Source: Carallia brachiata
Taxonomy: Eukaryota > Streptophyta > Magnoliopsida > Malpighiales > Rhizophoraceae
Reading direction: 5' to 3'
Assembly (NCBI GenBank): GCA_021464245.1
Contig: JADCRB010000075.1
Coordinates: 1 to 64,000 of the forward strand
Length of the DNA stretch: 64,000 nucleotides
In this document: positions 28,850 through 40,813 of the stretch, piece after piece
How the letters are laid out: each line of letters begins with the position of its first letter
How positions within the stretch are numbered: the stretch's first letter is position 1
Notes under the pieces: model-generated
What the model was told of the DNA's origin: nothing
The model's database searches: none
Seen by the model: the letters and a program-made list of their open reading frames with translations, nothing else
Translations under genes and position numbers: made by a program

Positions 28850-30471
28850 CCACCCTTCAAGCTTGTGAAAAATTTGGTAGCAAAATGTCTATGATTTGAT
28901 TGGAGTTTGGTGAAAGAAAAAGAAGTCTCATTATGAACTGGATTTTCTTCTCAATTAAAGTTCTAAGAAGCATTTCAGTTGAGTAATTTTAGACCCACCT
29001 AATTTAATTTCAAGGCAAAGTCAGAGGCAAGCTAAATTAAACCATTGATAATTTACCATACATATATAGGCAGGGCCCCCAACCTACACTGAGATGCCAA
29101 CATTTAACACTCAAAAGAATCCTACTCAAGCTTTTGTTTTTGTTTGTTCTTAGAAATAAGCCGACCCAAACATGTCTAAAATGGGATTCAAAATGGTGTT
29201 ACGATTAAACATTTGTCATTATACTAAAAGTTTAAATTATTAGTTATGATGCAACTTTATTTTCTTAAATCTTTTCAAAACCTCATATAGTATTGAGGAG
29301 TTACGTTTATTACAAACGTTACAAATGAAATGTTAAGCCCAATCTCTCTCTTACCATTACCTGGGTAGTCAACACGTAGATTGAATCCAACAACCAAGTT
29401 GTCTTTATGAGTTTGTTTATATTTTCAATTAAGTTTTCTTTTATTTGTCAAGGGTTAAAGCTTTAAACTCAAGCTCCCATTTGACTGGGAGCCAGTCAAG
29501 TAGCATCCTTAGTTTGGACACTTTTGAACCCATTTATAAAGAAGAAGAAGATGGCGACTAACTTCAATTATGAAATGAATCTTCCATTTTGTTTTACATA
29601 TGGAAATTCTATTGCTGTGTGGCTGGTTAACCTTTGTCCACAAGTAAGAAGAATACAAGTCAAGCGTTTCAATCAATGATAATCTGCATGGGTTTCACGT
29701 GTAAATCACAACGGTAAAAGATATAATAAACGCCAAATGAATTAGAGTAACATAGCTGGCACCAGATTCTAGCAATCATATATGGTCGTTAGAAATAATT
29801 ACATTATAGTTATGCCATTCATATTTGTGTTTCTTAGAAAATTATATTTTTGAGTTATGATATTCATTTCGACTAATTATTATGATACTTAGATTTCTTG
29901 AATATTCTTACGAGGAAAGAGATTAAATTAAAAAGGAATGAGAAATAATTATTAAATACAATCTTTACTAATTTGATTTAATTTTCTTCCATTTTTAATG
30001 TATTAAGTACAATTCCTGATATTAATTCGAGATGAATAACATTATTCTGTATTTTTAAGTTAAGTAATTTCTTTTTGGTTTTAGAAAATGAAAAATTGGG
30101 TAGTACTTTACACTCAGAGCCAAAAAGTAAAAGTTAAATAATTTCTTAAACAAGTATCAATGCTTTTATTACCGAGAGATCATGAGTTCAAATTATACTA
30201 CTTTCAACCTTTTATTTATTTCTTCACTAATTAGGAATTTCTTCAAGGTGAGCAACTTTGCACTTTTAGTCCAATGAGTGTTTTAGGGTTTAATGCGTAA
30301 TTTATTTTAAAATCTCACACAACTGCTTAAATTTTTATTAGATGGTATTTTGATAAATAAATAAAAAAAAAGATGTGGCACTAATTCTTATGCTGTCACT
30401 TTGCAATTGCAGAACCCACCAAATGGCATCAGTATTTACAGCCTCAGAGCACAACCGCTGCTCCGAATTAG
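28850..30471. other. Spacer upstream of GH9
   Basis: GH9 promoter and AT-rich DNA. 30105-30215 resembles a tRNA-derived SINE relic (ATGAGTTCAAATT). No gene or structured RNA recognised. Confidence 0.4.
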
Positions 30472-30784
30472 TCACCGACAAACATTGAAGTTGAAGTAAA
30501 GATGCAGAACTGGACGTTCAAATGTGCACTAAACCCCCTTCTTTTGAGAACGTTCCCATTCACCATCCACAATCCGGAAAGCTGCGTCTTCATCTGTATC
30601 CCTGAACCCAATTTCGAGGTGGATTGTCATGATCGTAGCGAGTCCGATTGTACTTGTTCCATACGTATCTAGTGATAACCCGGTTAAAACGCATTGGCTT
30701 TCTTGGTATGAACTTGTCATACTTATCTACTTCACCGCTGCCAAATCCTTCATCATCCCTCTTGAGGTCAAGATTTGGAGCCAT
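30472..30784 (-). pseudogene. Cactin C-terminal fragment, pseudogene
   Basis: Cactin is a conserved spliceosome-associated protein. Three pieces of its C-terminal domain lie in order on the minus strand in different frames. The first (30784-30593) reads RKPMRFNRV, WNKYNRTRYDHDNPP and VQGY. The second (to 30529) reads EDAAFRIVDGEWERSQKKG. The third, near 30525-30472, reads CTFERPVLHLYFNF and then stops. Compared with my memory of the family, about 35 residues are missing between the first two pieces, there are two frame changes, and the N-terminal majority of the protein is absent. No intron is seen in the piece. The ATG at 30784 is not a real start. Confidence 0.65.
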
Positions 30785-31645
30785 TAAGCCTTGTAATTAG
30801 AATAGCTAGCCTTGGCTTGCGATCAGGCTTCTTTTTTTTTTTGGGTCCGTCAAGAAGCCCGTTGGACTTTGAAGTAGACGATTGCTAATTCTCTCTCTTT
30901 CCATAAACAACAAACTTTCTTATGACCTGAAGATTTTCATTCTTTAGGCTTGTCCAACCTAATCCAACCAGGAAAACTAAAGATCTAGCTCAGAACCGAC
31001 TGTACTTTTGTCTAAGTCCCGAACAATGAGTGCATTACTCTTTGTATGACTGACCCTAATCAAAAGCACGACTTTTGCCTCAACTAAATTCACCATTGAA
31101 CCAAGTTCAGCAAATATGAGTAGCAGCAGCATACAATCATGTCCCCACAAAAATCTGCAATTATTGCCGTAATAATTGACTCAGTTTACAAATCCAAATG
31201 TGTTGGCGAATATTTTGCCATCCATATCGGCATGTCTAAGGTGCTCTCATGAAATATACGTCCCCAACTATGAGATGATCAGCAATGCAGTATCAAAGCT
31301 CACATGAACCTAATTTTCTCCGCTTTCTATTTGAAACGAAAAGATGCAACACAATTCTTAAAGCACAATCAAGGATTATAGAATGGTGTCAAGGCTCAAG
31401 AAGCTAACAAGCTTCCTCAAGCTTTTAAAGCCAACAACATCGAGGTTAAACATACCCATTATAGTTGACAATATTAACACATAGAATTTGGAAACAAAGT
31501 CAAAATGAAAGGCTGCATAAGTGCACAAGCAGTTTCAAACATTGTCTTTCAAGGACCTCAATCCACAAAACACAAAATATTGTGCTTCAACCAGATTTTC
31601 TTCTTCGAGGGATCCTACTAGATTAAATCCTAACAAGCAAATAAA
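30785..31645. other. Spacer and probable SUMO 3' UTR
   Basis: Moderately complex, non-coding. The part next to the SUMO stop, about 31350-31645, is probably its 3' UTR. A poly(T) run lies at 30829-30841. Confidence 0.4.
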
Positions 31646-31765
31646 TTAGCCAATAGCACCACCAGTCTGATGAAGCATTGCATCTATTTCGTCCCCATCT
31701 TCCATCTCAAGCTGCAGCCAAAGAAAAGAATGAAACAGGATAAAGAAAAACTAAAACAATAGGCC

Positions 31766-31801
<36 letters not shown>

Positions 31802-32595
31802 CATCAGGAGTCTGCTCTGCACGAAGTCGACGGCCATCAAACAGGAAGGCAATGGAGTTGAGCTCAACTGACTGACGATCACAATAAGCATTCATGAGCT
31901 TCTTCAATTGAGTGCTTCTCTTAATCCTAAAGAAAACCTCATTCCCATCCTAGGAAAAAAAACAGCCAAACTGTCACATTTGCTTACAAAGAACCAAAAA
32001 AGCATCCACTTTCACAACAACTGCGTACACGAGATAATCTTACAATAAAGTAAAACAACGGCAACCTCGGATTAAGCACCAAGATTAAATATTGAAACCA
32101 GTCGAAATCTTTAATGAAATCTAAACATGAACAACCAGTTTATCCACCGAAACCAAACAAATATCCTAACAGCATGCAGTGTTTGCCCAAACTCTTCCCA
32201 GCAGACACAAGAAGTCACACAGCATCACAGAAAATAGACATCACAAAAAAAAAAAACTAAAGATGATTTGAATTGAACCAATATCCAAGCTAAAACTAGG
32301 CACTCATCCCAATTCCAACTACACACAAGCTGCTACTGCGAAACATTACGCAATCCACCAAAAAAAAATAAAATCTTATTACCATAATTCGCTTTAAGTA
32401 CTATAATTCAACCCATTGAGGTTTCGAATCCCGAATTCTTACCCAAGTCACCGACAACAAAAACCCTCACAACAACAACGCAGTAAATCTCAAATTTTAG
32501 GTTTTTTTTTTTTTTTTTTGCGGTTTCCTCGTAACAAGAAAGAAACATTAATCGCGCAGAAATAACCTTAAAAAAAAAAGTGAAAGCACTGGAAA

Positions 32596-32627
<32 letters not shown>

Positions 32628-32715
32628 GACCTACCTGGCCTTTGACCTTGAGATTGATGTGAGCCCCCTGATCGGCGGGTTTCTTGTCCTCCTCTTGATT
32701 TGTTACTCCCGACAT
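31646..32715 (-). CDS. SUMO1: Small ubiquitin-related modifier (SUMO1/2 type), complete
   Basis: Covalent protein modifier attached to lysines by E1 (SAE1/2) and E2 (SCE1), central to heat and stress responses; nuclear and cytosolic. Three exons (32715-32635, 31949-31800, 31711-31646) give 98 aa in one clean frame: [19 protein letters not shown], then [20 protein letters not shown], then [16 protein letters not shown], then [16 protein letters not shown]. The diglycine (residues 94-95) is followed by AIG, so the precursor needs a SUMO protease to mature. Arabidopsis SUM1 is 100 aa with the same plan. The longer frame to 32805 upstream is leader. Both introns start with CT repeats right after the 5' splice site. 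Intron 2 is only 88 nt. Confidence 0.97.
31769..31798. repeat. (GA)n microsatellite in SUMO intron 2
   Basis: 30-bp GA run (CT in the transcript) directly abutting the intron 2 donor; about a third of this 88-nt intron. Confidence 0.9.
32602..32627. repeat. (GA)n microsatellite in SUMO intron 1
   Basis: 26-bp GA run beginning about 7 nt inside intron 1 from the donor at 32634. Confidence 0.9.
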
Positions 32716-34740
32716 GTACTTTCCTTTTCTAAATCTCCGCCGATGAGTTCCGGTTTCGACTCCGATTTGTTGCCGATAAATAACGTCGCCGCCGACCTTC
32801 CCCACTACTTTTAGCTTCTGTCGAAATTTGGTTCTTCTGATAAGGAGAAAAACCGAAAAAAAAAAAAATTAGTAGTATTCTGGGGGAACGGATTGGACGG
32901 CTATGATCTATTGGTATGGAGCTGATCGGGTGGTTCTGTTGAAGTCACGTGTAAGTCAATCCAGACAGCTTTAGACGTCGTTTTAATGACACCAAGTCCA
33001 GGCCCATTTTTTAAAAAAGTTGTGGGCCTTTCTGATGAGAAATGTTCCACTTTGAAGACCAAAAAGAAATGTTCCCAAGACCAAAAAAAAAAAAAAAGAA
33101 ATGTTCCACTTTGATTTTTTTTTTAAATATAAATGGGGGGGTTAAATTTTGTTCGTAAATTGTAAGAATAAGAATACCAAAGTATTAAAAAAAAGAGAAA
33201 AAAAAAAGAAATCCTCTAACTGACAACAACAATATCTAAGTTAAATTGATAAGTGAAATGTAAGATTCGAATTTCAAATCTCACACATGAAAAAAAATTT
33301 GTCTCTTCCTAACACCAATGAAATAAAAAAAAAAACAAGAAAAGTGGGTGTTAATTGTCAAGTTGCCCTCTTTGCATCATCTCCCTCTTCACTTTCACCT
33401 TCAAAGAGATTTCCTTGTTATGTTTTTTTAGTCCATAAAATAGTAAAAACGTAAGTGATATTCTACCTCTTTTCTTTATCTTAGTTATACGATATAATAA
33501 ATTAGATGAGACATTAAATTTATGAAAAAGTAAATTCTAAAATTTTTTGTTCATGACTCCCTCGTAAGGCTCCTCCTTCCTAATTTTCACTTTTCGGCTT
33601 CTACATGGCTGAGATCACCGGACCCTTCCAAATGATCATGAGAGTGAAACTCAACTTAATTCTTTGGGTCCCATCATCGATATTCCTCAAAAACTTTGTG
33701 AATTTCGCACCTTTGATTTCCTGCCTTAGAAATTTCAGTTTCATCTTTCACAATCCTCTTTGGCACCCTCCTTTGTTTTGGAAAAAAAAAAAACAATTTT
33801 GAGAGAAATAAAAACACAAGGAATGAATATTAGAAGAAGAAAAACATTAAGAACATTTTATTTAGAAATCAGCGAAAAATAAGGAAAAATATATATATTA
33901 TAATATCAATTTTGACTCTTAAAAGGTAAAAGTGAAAATATAAAAATAAGAACAAAATTATAATTTAAACTAAAATAAAAAGAAAAGCAGCTAGCCAAAA
34001 AGGCCCGTGGCAATAAAAAAAAAAATTCATAGAATATAGATGAAATTTAAAGTATTGGCCCCACTCAAAAAATTTTTTTTGCCCCAACTCAAAATTAGAA
34101 ATTATTGGATTGACATAAGAGACTTCAAATAATTGTTGAAAAGTTATGTATAATTTAGATGAATCGGTTCTCATCTTTTAATTTGAAATAAATATCGTAT
34201 AATAATGGTTGATATATGTCATATTTGGAATCTAATTATTCCTATTTGATAATGCGATAAAATTTAATACATGCAAATCAAACGTATATTTTCAATTGAT
34301 GTGCATAATTTTCTGAATATAACTGTATTTCTTCATTAATTATAATTCAGAATATATGTATAGATAATTATATCTCAATTTTACTCGTATTTTCAAAAAA
34401 TTTCTTATATTAAAGATGATTAATGCATATGTAATTTTGTCATTTATTTTAAATTTTCATTGTTATACCATAACAAACAGTAAAAACTAATGTTCATAAT
34501 TTTTATTCTTATTTTAATTTTATATTATTTTAAAAATAACTTTTTAATTATGTATAAATTTACCCCCTGATCAGAAACTCTGGCTCCGCCGCTGAGAAAG
34601 GCCAACCGCTTTCTACTCCAATCCCTCCATTTTAGTTCAGATTTTTGTCTTTTTTTTTTTTTTTCTCTCTTTTCTATCCAAACACAATTACTTTCTACAA
34701 TCCACTCATTCCTTCCTTCTTTCACTAATTCCACACTCCC
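32716..34740. other. Spacer between SUMO and the LINE
   Basis: SUMO leader and promoter, then AT-rich DNA. 33980-34110 (GGCCCGTGGC, GGCCCCACTC) and 34560-34600 (TCTGGCTCCGCCGCTG) resemble phrases I associate with the tails of degraded DNA transposons, but no termini or coding relics were found. Confidence 0.35.
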
Positions 34741-34757
34741 AAATATAGTCTTGCACT
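34741..34757. repeat. LINE target-site duplication, left copy
   Basis: AAATATAGTCTTGCACT, repeated at 40797-40813. The first As are shared with the poly(A) tail, so the certain part is the 14 bp TATAGTCTTGCACT. Confidence 0.9.
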
Positions 34758-34869
34758 ATTGGTAACTAAAACAAGAAGAGCAAAAGTGTGCGAATGCAAA
34801 GCTGCCAAGTGCAACTCAAAAAATTTCCTCTGTCGATTGAACCCCTTCCCCCAACCCCCACCCCCTTCG

Positions 34870-36606
34870 ATGGATGAAATCAACAATGGCGACATATCAA
34901 TAGAAGAAGCCGATTTGCTGGACCGTAGCATCAAGAAGAAAAAGGCAATTTGTGTTGAGGCTAGGTGCGATGTGGACATGTTTGAGACAGCTGAAATCGA
35001 GCGAGGCGTGAAGGAATCCTTTAAGGACAAATTACAAAAATCGACAGGAAATTCCACTGTGGCATCTGGAGGAAGCGATCTGGAGAAAGGAAACACTGAT
35101 GGAATTTCAATTTCCTTTGTAGATGGAGATCCGCGCCTCAGCTTTTCAAAGGAGAGGAAGGTGGAGTTCAGGGACCAATGGAGAAGCTCCCTTATTGTGA
35201 AGCTATGGGGACGCCAAATCAGCTACACACATCTCTGTAGCCGCCTGAAACAGCTATGGAAACCAAAAGGTGAGTTGAAGGTTCTTGATTTGGGTAATGA
35301 ATATTTTGCTGTGAAATTTGCTTGTTTGGAGGATTATTCCACAGCCCTGTGTGGGGGGCCTTGGATAATTCTGGGCCACTACCTAGTTGTACATGAGTGG
35401 ATACCCCACTTCCAACCTTCCACAGCCACTATCAACTCAGCGGTAGTGTGGGCCCGTTTTCCAGAATTACCGGAATATTACCATGCAGATGTCTTGTATA
35501 CCATTGGTAACCTGATTGGACGAACTGTGAAAGTGGATAACTCAACCTTGGAAGCTTCCCGTGGGAAATTTGCTAGAATTTGTGTTCAAATTGACTTGGG
35601 AAAACCCTTATTGTCCAAAATCTGGATAGAAGACATCCTTTTAAGAATCGAATATGAGGGACTGCCTTTGCTATGCTTTGAATGTGGGCAGGCCAATCAT
35701 GTGAAGGAGCAGTGTCCGAAACTTTTTCCTACACCGGCAGCTACAAGTGAGGCTAGCGTGGAGGATGGCAGAACGCCTTTTGTGCACTCGGGTACGACCA
35801 TGGCTAGTGGAGAGAAGTATGGACCATGGATGCATGCACAGAAGAGAGGTAGACGAGCCAACCTTAGAGCTCAGGTGGGGCAAAGTGCGACTGTTGACCA
35901 TGGCCAGTCTAGTGTCTACAAATCAGCAGGCTCTAGATTTGCTGTCCTCGACGAAAGTGCAGAGGGCACAAGTGCGGAACACATGACCCATTCACATAGT
36001 CCCCCAGCTGCTCAAGTTGTCCAGAACCCACCAAGAAAGAAGCCTATAACCCTAAACAACCCTGTGCTACCTCCCCTGGGCACAGACAAGGAGAACTTGA
36101 ACCCGCACAAAGCTAATGACGGTCAGAAAATTATGTCCAATATCCCGAGTGAAAAACTGCCACATCACCGCTCTAACTCTCGGCCCCTGCAAGAAAACAA
36201 CCTAGCTGAACCCCCCAAAGTCCACACAACCCCACAACCCCCACCTCAAGGCAGGCCCAAGGCCCACGGACCATCATCCTCTACCACAAACCTAGCTGCT
36301 TTATTTGAAGAAGCCTTTAGCAGACCCCCTCCCATTCCTAATATCAAGCCTGCAAACAGCCTACCACAGGCCCCAGATCCTGCGGGAGTTTATTCCACTG
36401 GGTCCATTGGGAAAGAATTGAAGAAAAAAAAGCTACTCAAAAGTACCAGGCCTCATCCATACTCTCCGTTGGCTGTGTCCCCTTCTGAAGGCTCATATGC
36501 TCTAACTTCAGAAGGCGCCCCCGCCATCGAGCCCATGGAAGATACCTCTGAGCCAACACCCGTTCAACCAGGGGGGAGACCTTCCCTTACCCCTAGTTCC
36601 CAATGA
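34870..36606 (+). CDS. LINE ORF1: DUF4283-type RNA-binding protein with zinc knuckle
   Basis: 578 aa from the ATG at 34870; the frame continues 37 codons upstream without an ATG. Binds element RNA to form the transposition particle. A DUF4283-like region spans residues ~100-240 (RDQWRSSLIVKLWGR, LWKPKGELKVLDLGNEYF, GGPWIILGHYLVVHEW). A CCHC knuckle, CFECGQANHVKEQC, lies at 269-282. A long Pro/Ser-rich tail follows. The stop TGA overlaps the ORF2 start in ATGA. Confidence 0.9.
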   Translation: MDEINNGDISIEEADLLDRSIKKKKAICVEARCDVDMFETAEIERGVKESFKDKLQKSTGNSTVASGGSDLEKGNTDGISISFVDGDPRLSFSKERKVEFRDQWRSSLIVKLWGRQISYTHLCSRLKQLWKPKGELKVLDLGNEYFAVKFACLEDYSTALCGGPWIILGHYLVVHEWIPHFQPSTATINSAVVWARFPELPEYYHADVLYTIGNLIGRTVKVDNSTLEASRGKFARICVQIDLGKPLLSKIWIEDILLRIEYEGLPLLCFECGQANHVKEQCPKLFPTPAATSEASVEDGRTPFVHSGTTMASGEKYGPWMHAQKRGRRANLRAQVGQSATVDHGQSSVYKSAGSRFAVLDESAEGTSAEHMTHSHSPPAAQVVQNPPRKKPITLNNPVLPPLGTDKENLNPHKANDGQKIMSNIPSEKLPHHRSNSRPLQENNLAEPPKVHTTPQPPPQGRPKAHGPSSSTTNLAALFEEAFSRPPPIPNIKPANSLPQAPDPAGVYSTGSIGKELKKKKLLKSTRPHPYSPLAVSPSEGSYALTSEGAPAIEPMEDTSEPTPVQPGGRPSLTPSSQ

Positions 36607-39600
36607 ATATCCTAGCCTGGAACGTACGCGGTGCAGGTAAGAAGAGGATTACCCGCACCCTGAAAGATTTCTTTTCCCTCTACAAGCCTTGCATTGTTGC
36701 TATATTGGAACCTAGAATCAAACAAGATAGAGCAGATACGGTGATGACGGAACTCAACTTCAAAGGTAACTGTCGTGTTGATCCTGTGGGTTTTTCAGGC
36801 GGTGTGTGGCTCCTTTGGGACACAGACAAAGTCCAACTCGAGGTGCTTTACAAATCCCCTCAGGCAATTCATGCGGTGGTGATGGAACAGGGCCAACCAG
36901 CCTGGGTTCTCTCTTGTATCTATGCCCATCCGAATGATTTGCTGAGAGATCACATGTGGGAGAGCTTGAGGACAATTTCTGAAGTCATGCCTTTGCCGTG
37001 GGCCCTCGTAGGTGATTTCAATGATATTATGGACCTCTCAGAAAAGAGTGGTGGCTCCTAAGACTGCAAGGAGATGTCGCATCTTCCGAGACCATGTGGA
37101 AACCTGTAATCTCATGGACCTGGGGTACTATGGATCCAAGTTCACTTGGTGGAACAGTAGCTTGGGTGCGAGAATCATTCGTGAAAGGATTGACAGAGCC
37201 CTAGTTTCGGAGGATTGGCATCTCAAATTCCCGAGGGCTAGGCTTCGTCACTTACCCCGTATAAATTCGGACCACTGCCCCCTCCTCTTGCAGCTTTTTG
37301 ATCTCCCGGAAGGCAATAAGTTCAGTCGTCCTTTCCGTCTGGAGGCCATGTGGATGTTGCATAGTGGGTTTGAGACCCTTGTTGAGCAGAACTGGCCTTC
37401 CCCGAGCACTCCTATCTCTGTATCACTCGATAGGCTTAAGGAAGCCGCGTCCACCTGGAACAAAACTGTCTTTGGGAATCTCTTCTATAGAAAACGCAGA
37501 ATCCTTTCCAGGTTGCTATCAATACAGAAGCGTATCATGAGCTCCGATTCCCCCCTTCACAGGCAACTTGAAGCTGACTTAATTTGTCAATACAACCAAA
37601 TTTTGGACCAAGAGGAGCTTTTTTGGTTCCAAAAGTCCCGTCGCGATAAGCTTCTTCTTGGAGATCGGAATACTAAGTATTTTCACTCTTCTACCCTGCA
37701 CCGTAGAAGGCGCAACCATATCAGTATGCTGAAAGACGATAATGGAGGATGGATTGAGAACAGGGAAACCCTCATGAATCATGTCAGAGAGTACCATGTG
37801 AATTTATTCTCTGGGTCCGCAATTCCACCAAATAGCACCACTGCTGGGAGTCCTTGGCCGGAGCTTCCAGTCAACATGGTTGCCAGGCTTGGAGCAATTC
37901 CGTCCAAAGAGGAAGTCTTTCGGGCCTTGAAAATGATGAGCGCGTTCAAAGCTCCCGGCCCAGATGGCTTTCAAGCAATCTTTTTTCAGAAGTACTGGCA
38001 CGTAGTGGGAGATTCCTTGCATGCTTTGGTGAGAGACGCATTCACAACTGGCAGGATTCCGGAAGAGATTAACCAAACTCTGATTGTCCTCATACCGAAA
38101 ACGGACAGTCCAGAGAGAATCAACCAATTCCGTCCCATCTCCCTTTGCAATGTTGTGTATAAGCTAATCTCTAAGGTTATCGTGGAGAGGGTAAAACCGG
38201 CTATGGATATCCTCATCAGCCCACTCCAAGCAAGCTTTATGGCAGGCCGTTCCCCCCACGACAACATCATTGTCGCACAAGAGGTGATCAACTTTATTCG
38301 GAGGAAGAAGCGTGGCAAAGTTGGTTCTATGGCTCTAAAAATTGACCTCGAGAAGGCGTATGATCGTGTCAATTGGACCTTCCTGAGGCACACTCTCGAA
38401 TCCCTCCCCTTCCCCATGTCGCTCATTAACTTAATCATGAATTGTGTGTCCACAGTGGAAATGTCGATACTCTGGAATGGTGATAGGACCAGCAGCTTCA
38501 AGCCTCAATGCGGATTGCGTCAAGGTGACCCTATATCACCATACCTTTTCATGTTGTGCATAGAACGCCTCTCTCATTACATTTCCCAAGCCGTGGAGTC
38601 AAGGCAGTGGAAACCAGTACAAGTCTCTCGCCAGGGGCCGTTTATATCGCATCTCTTTTTTGCTGATGATCTATTGCTGTTTGGGAAAGCACAGACCTCC
38701 ACAGCTAAAATTATTTCTTCGGTTCTTGGTACCTTCTGCCACATGTCTGGACAGCGGGTAAGTAGAGAGAAGTCTAAGCTTTATTTCTCACCATGCACTT
38801 CTCGGGCTGCCTCCAACTCTATCTCACAGTTACTGGGATTCTCAGCAGTGAACAACCTTGGTAAATATCTTGGCATTCCCCTCTTCCATGACAGGAGGAA
38901 ACCCGAAATCTTCAGAGACTTGATCTTAGAATACAGGCTAAACTTAATGGATGGAAAACGTCCTCTTTGTCTTTAGCTGGCCGGGCAACCTTAATCCAAA
39001 GTGTCTCCCAAACAGTTTCTTTCTACCTAATGCATACAACTTTTATACCGACTGTCATATGTGAAGAAATAGACAGCATCCACAGGCGGTTTCTATGGGG
39101 GTCTACTGAAACACAGGCCAAAGTAAGTTTGGTGGCTTGGGACCAGGTGTGTAAACCTCGTTGGGCGGGCGGACTTGGACTTCGTAAAGCTCGTGACATG
39201 AACCTCGCTCTCCTATCAAAATTGGGATGGGAAATCCTGAATGGAGCTGAGAAGCCTTGGGTGAAAGTTCTACAACAGAAGTATTTCTCCCGGAGTACCT
39301 TCTTGGATGCACCTAGATCTTCGTCACAATCCACCGTTTGGTCAGCTATAGTTTATGGACGGGAGTTGCTCAAAGATGGACTGAAATGGAGCATAGGTGA
39401 TGGCAACACTGCTAGATTTTGGCTGGACGTTTGGGCCTTGGAGTTTCCTCTTGTTGATGCTATTGGTGTTCAGCCTGAGCCGCACGAGATTGAATGGCCC
39501 GTCAGCCGCTACCTAAATTCTGATGGATGCTGGAACTGGCCGCTATTACAAGGAAAAATACCAAAAGATGTTGAGCTCACCCTCAGAAGCGTTAGAACCT

Positions 39601-40722
39601 GTCCCGGTCTTGGCTTAGGTGACAGCATTGTTTGGGCTCGCAACTCTGGCAGATTCTCTGTGGCTAGTGCCTACACCCAGCTTAGCATAGAGGATGAGCA
39701 GCATCCCGGGGATTGGAAGTGGATATGGAAAATTCCAGCACCTAGGCGCATACAAACCTTCATGTGGTTAGTATGGCACGGAAAGCTCCTTACTAATTCC
39801 CAACGTTTTATCAGGCACTTCACAGTTAGTGGGGCCTGTGATAGATGCGGGGCAATTTGGGAAAATACTGCTCATGTCCTTCTCTACTGCCCTTTTGCTA
39901 GCCATGTCTGGGGCCTCTTACACCAGGCAACCGGCATTGCCCCTCTCCCTGTTCCGGATTTCAAGAGCTGGTTGCGAGAGGGTTGTGGGGAGGAATCATA
40001 TTTGGAATGGGGCTGCACTTTTGGAGTCCTGTTTGTTTCTTTTATGGCATTTATGGGACAGTCGCAACAAACGTCTCTTTGCGGGCCAAGACCTGTCCAT
40101 AGATGAACTTATATGCTCTGCTCGGGCTAAAGCCGTTGAAAACTATGAGCTCTGGCAGTCAAACCGATTGTGCAACCTTGCTGTTTCTGCTAACCCAAAG
40201 GACGGGGCCTTAATCAGCTGGCAATACCCTGTGTTCCCGTTTATAAAGATAAATGTTGATGGGTGTGCTAAAGGCTCCCCAGGCAAGGCAGGATACGGAG
40301 GCGTGGCAAGGGATGCAAATGGAAGATGGGTTTCTGGCTTCTCCGGATTCTGTGGTCTCTCCTCAGCAATTAATGCTGAACTGTGGGGAATAGCAGTTGC
40401 GTTGAAGCATGCTTGGGACAGAGGATGGCGCAAAGTAATAGTGGAAACGGATTCGCTTCTTGCCCTGCAAAAAATTCTTATGAAAGACTGGCACTATGAC
40501 CTGTACAGAGCTCTGATCTTCGAGTGCCGGCGCCTCCTTAAACTCCCATGGGATTGTCGCCTTCAACATACACTCAGAGAGGGGAATTATTGTGCCGACT
40601 TCCTTGCGAATCTGGGTGTTATCAGAGAAGAGGAGCTTCACTTTTGGGAAGAGCCCCCAGCGGGCATCAATGGTCTACTGAGGGCTGATTTGTTTGGTAT
40701 TGGGATACCAAGGGGAGGATAA
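36603..40722 (+). pseudogene. LINE ORF2: endonuclease, reverse transcriptase, RNase H (three frameshifts)
   Basis: Replication protein of the element. Order of domains: apurinic-like endonuclease (NILAWNVRGAG, AILEPRI, VGDFND, NSDHCPLLL), reverse transcriptase (APGPDGFQ, KIDLEKAYDRVNW, GLRQGDPISPYLF and the catalytic FADD near 38658-38669), zf-RVT (CDRCGAIWENTAHVLLYCPF, ~39840-39900), and RNase H with D-E-D-D residues in INVDG, NAELW, VETDS and CADFLAN. The frame changes near 37050 (inside the endonuclease), near 38935 (after the reverse transcriptase) and near 39990. No single full protein can be made as written, yet every catalytic motif is intact. Either a recently silenced copy or consensus errors in a repeated sequence. 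Confidence 0.9.
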
Positions 40723-40796
40723 CGCTTAGCTTTCCTACGTTGTATTCTTACTCTCTCTTTTCTTTTTAGACTCTTTCTTGGATCAAAAAAAAAAAA

Positions 40797-40813
40797 AAAT
40801 ATAGTCTTGCACT
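40797..40813. repeat. LINE target-site duplication, right copy
   Basis: Matches 34741-34757 base for base, immediately after the poly(A) tail. Confidence 0.9.

Larger units (their letters stand above)
34758..40799 (+). mobile_element. Near-complete L1-type LINE retrotransposon with RNase H
   Basis: About 6.0 kb, bounded by a 14-17 bp target-site duplication and ending in 15 As (40785-40799). Contains a 112-nt leader, ORF1 (34870-36606) and ORF2 (36603-40722) with endonuclease, reverse transcriptase, zf-RVT and RNase H regions in the usual plant order. ORF1 is open. ORF2 carries three frameshifts but I see no unexplained stop codon. Perfect flanking repeats imply a young insertion. The empty site would read TATAGTCTTGCACTCCAATC across the junction. 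Confidence 0.95.
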
